NCBI RefSeq assembly: GCF_001403875.1
Contig: NZ_LN884299.1
Location: 1,798,117 to 1,862,116, forward strand
Origin: Paenibacillus ihumii
GTDB lineage: Bacteria; Bacillota; Bacilli; Paenibacillales; Paenibacillaceae
Reading direction: 5' to 3'
Length of the DNA: 64,000 nt
Position 1 is the stretch's first letter, and each line of letters opens with the position of its first letter. Below are positions 62,393-64,000 of the stretch, piece after piece. Below the pieces are notes generated by a model that saw only the letters and a program-made list of their open reading frames with translations, did not search any database and had not been told where the DNA came from. Position numbers and translations under genes: made by a program.

Positions 62393-64000
62393 ATGATGCA
62401 GGGAACCGTAATGAAGATAACAGAACATTGTATCGTTGTCCTCTGCGAGGATGGGACATTCCGAAATTTGCCGCATCAGTCGGTCATGCCGGGCTTGGGG
62501 GAGAAAATTTCCGTTCCTGCGGCGGCGGAGCCAAGACAGAGGAACCGCTCTAGACGCTATTTAAATAAATATGGGATCTATGCCGCTTCCTTCGTGCTGC
62601 TGCTCGGCGTATTCTTTATCCTCCAGTATTTGCAGGGGACGAAGCAGAACGCAACGCTGGTGGCGATTGACATGAATCCGGGAATAGAGCTCGTCGTCAA
62701 TTCACGCGGGTTCGTGGATCAGGCTACTCCGATGAACGAGGAAGCCAGGCAGCTGCTGTCGGGGGAGGAGGTCAAAAATCGGGATGTCTACGAGGCTCTT
62801 CAGCGGATTTTTGCCAAGGCAGAGCAGCAGGGATACTTGGACGCCAAATCGGGACAGAGCTGGGTCTGGCTATCGGTCGTTGATCTTGGCCCTGGCGCAT
62901 ATTTGATCGATCCGCAGAAAGTTGGCGGCGCGGACAAGGGTATCCACGTTGAGGTCTTTACAGCGGACGAGCAGCAGTGGGAGCTGGCCAAGCAGGAGCG
63001 GCTGTCGCTGAACAAATATATTGTGAAGGAGCTGGCGGCTGAAAAAGGAATACAGTTAAGCGCTGAGCAGCTGCGCAGCCAATCGATACTTCGTTCGCTG
63101 GAGCAGGCGGGGGTTGACCCGGAGGAGTTGTTTGACGGTCAGAGTCAGCCGGCTGCAGGAGGGCAGGAACGGGGTTCGGCTCTCGCTCCGGGAGGGAGCA
63201 GACACGAGCCTGCGAAGGATGGCGGGGCGAGCGTTTACCAGCAGGACGATAGCCTCTGGAAAATGGGGGAGCAGTCTTCGCGTTCAGATCAAGGCGAGGA
63301 GGGCCAGGATCGGATTAAGCAGGCTGCGGCCGGGCAGCATTCCCAGCAGACTAATGGCAAGGAGACGGGAAATCCGGACGCAGCGGGGACGGATGCAAGC
63401 GATCGGAAGGAATCGGCGGGAACGGCAGGCGGCTCCAGCAGCGGCCGCGTTCATGATGCGAACGGACGCCCATCGGATTCGGCTGCTCAGAATCAGCCGG
63501 GTGCCGGGAATGCCAAGCCGGAGGGGCAGACGGGCGACGGACAGGCGGAGAAGCCGTCCAAAGGGGATTCCCATGCAGAGATCCGCGAGCTGAAGCTTGA
63601 GGTCAAGCTCGCTGCAGACGGGAAGCTCAAGCTGGAATATGAAAATAAGGACGGTAAGGTTCAGGCCCAGGTGGAGAAGAAAACGAGCGAAGGGGAAGCG
63701 AAGCAGCAGGGCTCGCAGGCGATCTCCTTTGCCGAAAATGTCATCAAGCATCTGGATTTGGATTCGAAGAGCGGCAGGCAGGTTGTGCTTAGCCGAGTGA
63801 TCACGGCGCTGAATATCAAGCAGAGTGAATGGCTCGAACTCAAAATCGCGGTTGATTATTCGAATGGCGGCAAGCTTGAATATGAGTTCGACAATCCCAT
63901 AAAGGCCCAGATCGAGGCCCGGGAAAATAAACAGGAGCAGGACAAAAAAGCGGAGCAGGCGAGGAAGGAGCGGGAGAAGGAAGCAGAGCAGGCCAAGGAG
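62393..64000 (+). CDS. rsgI: Anti-sigma factor RsgI, N-terminal part (runs off the window)
   Basis: 536 codons are visible and the frame is still open at 64,000. The N-terminal RsgI_N domain (QGTVMKITEHCIVVLCEDGT, PGLGEKISVP) binds SigI in the cytoplasm. One transmembrane helix follows (YGIYAASFVLLLGVFFILQY). The conserved extracytoplasmic domain reads VAIDMNPGIELVVNSRGFVD. After about residue 240 comes a long Gln/Ser/Gly/Asp-rich disordered linker. Then two similar segments appear, LKLEVKLAADGKLKLEYENK and ELKIAVDYSNGGKLEYEFDN, and a Lys/Glu coiled coil. Ribosome site AGGGGAG; ATGs at 62390, 62393 and 62396 are all possible. Confidence 0.9.
   Translation, partial: MMQGTVMKITEHCIVVLCEDGTFRNLPHQSVMPGLGEKISVPAAAEPRQRNRSRRYLNKYGIYAASFVLLLGVFFILQYLQGTKQNATLVAIDMNPGIELVVNSRGFVDQATPMNEEARQLLSGEEVKNRDVYEALQRIFAKAEQQGYLDAKSGQSWVWLSVVDLGPGAYLIDPQKVGGADKGIHVEVFTADEQQWELAKQERLSLNKYIVKELAAEKGIQLSAEQLRSQSILRSLEQAGVDPEELFDGQSQPAAGGQERGSALAPGGSRHEPAKDGGASVYQQDDSLWKMGEQSSRSDQGEEGQDRIKQAAAGQHSQQTNGKETGNPDAAGTDASDRKESAGTAGGSSSGRVHDANGRPSDSAAQNQPGAGNAKPEGQTGDGQAEKPSKGDSHAEIRELKLEVKLAADGKLKLEYENKDGKVQAQVEKKTSEGEAKQQGSQAISFAENVIKHLDLDSKSGRQVVLSRVITALNIKQSEWLELKIAVDYSNGGKLEYEFDNPIKAQIEARENKQEQDKKAEQARKEREKEAEQAKE

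Noticed and set aside
63114..63593. Arg-rich frame inside rsgI
   Set aside because: Out-of-frame reading of the low-complexity rsgI linker, which is open and coherent in its own frame.

Overview
The window looks like a chromosomal segment of a spore-forming Gram-positive bacterium of the Paenibacillus/Bacillales type. Evidence: a gerA-type spore germination operon, SigI/RsgI, an AgrB/AgrD pair, a class Ib nrdIEF operon behind tandem NrdR boxes, strong AGGAGG-type ribosome sites, frequent TTG/GTG starts and a GC-rich core broken by AT-rich accessory DNA. The genus is inference; no rRNA or other marker is present.

Layout. 0-8.6 kb: the end of parE and all of parC, a LysR regulator, a GNAT acetyltransferase, a HAD hydrolase, a frameshifted DUF3024 gene, ilvE and a MarR regulator. 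8.6-18.2 kb: an AT-rich accessory island with a decayed RHS/YD-repeat toxin gene, its C-terminal toxin module, an orphan second toxin module, candidate immunity genes, several broken small genes and an IS1182-like transposase remnant. 18.3-20 kb: an RluA-type pseudouridine synthase and an rRNA-type methyltransferase. 20.1-31.2 kb: a LacI-controlled sugar cluster (ABC importer, intracellular sialidase-fold protein, DHDPS/NAL-family aldolase, L-fucose isomerase, FGGY kinase, YhcH-family protein). 31.4-41 kb: an ABC ATPase, a prohibitin-like protein, a four-gene germinant receptor operon including a small D-type subunit, an orphan histidine kinase and a Fur-controlled pair of siderophore permeases. 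41-45 kb: nrdI-nrdE-nrdF. 45-50 kb: small genes, an IS-derived element carrying a 20-bp tandem repeat array, a secreted RCC1/copper-amine-oxidase-N protein and the remains of an EmrB-type efflux gene. 50-55.3 kb: a sulfonate/taurine scavenging operon. 55.4-64 kb: a very large hybrid histidine kinase, divergent from an agr-like peptide-signalling operon, then a phosphotransferase and sigI-rsgI running off the end.

Working together. The sugar cluster shares one operator sequence, TGTAAGCGCTTT, in front of both the lacI gene and the transporter operon, which suggests one regulatory circuit. The sulfonate genes form one operon of import (SBP, ATPase, permease) plus two oxygenases that could release sulfite. 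The agr-like operon has a processing protease/transporter (AgrB) with catalytic His and Cys at the expected spacing, a 40-residue AgrD without any cysteine, and an upstream membrane protein that resembles an AgrC sensor domain but has no kinase.

Most interesting points: the cysteine-free AgrD with a kinase-less membrane partner; the RHS locus, where three single-base homopolymer contractions sit exactly at module boundaries; and the inverted pair of IS-derived repeats at 17.8 and 46.6-47.3 kb that brackets about 29 kb.
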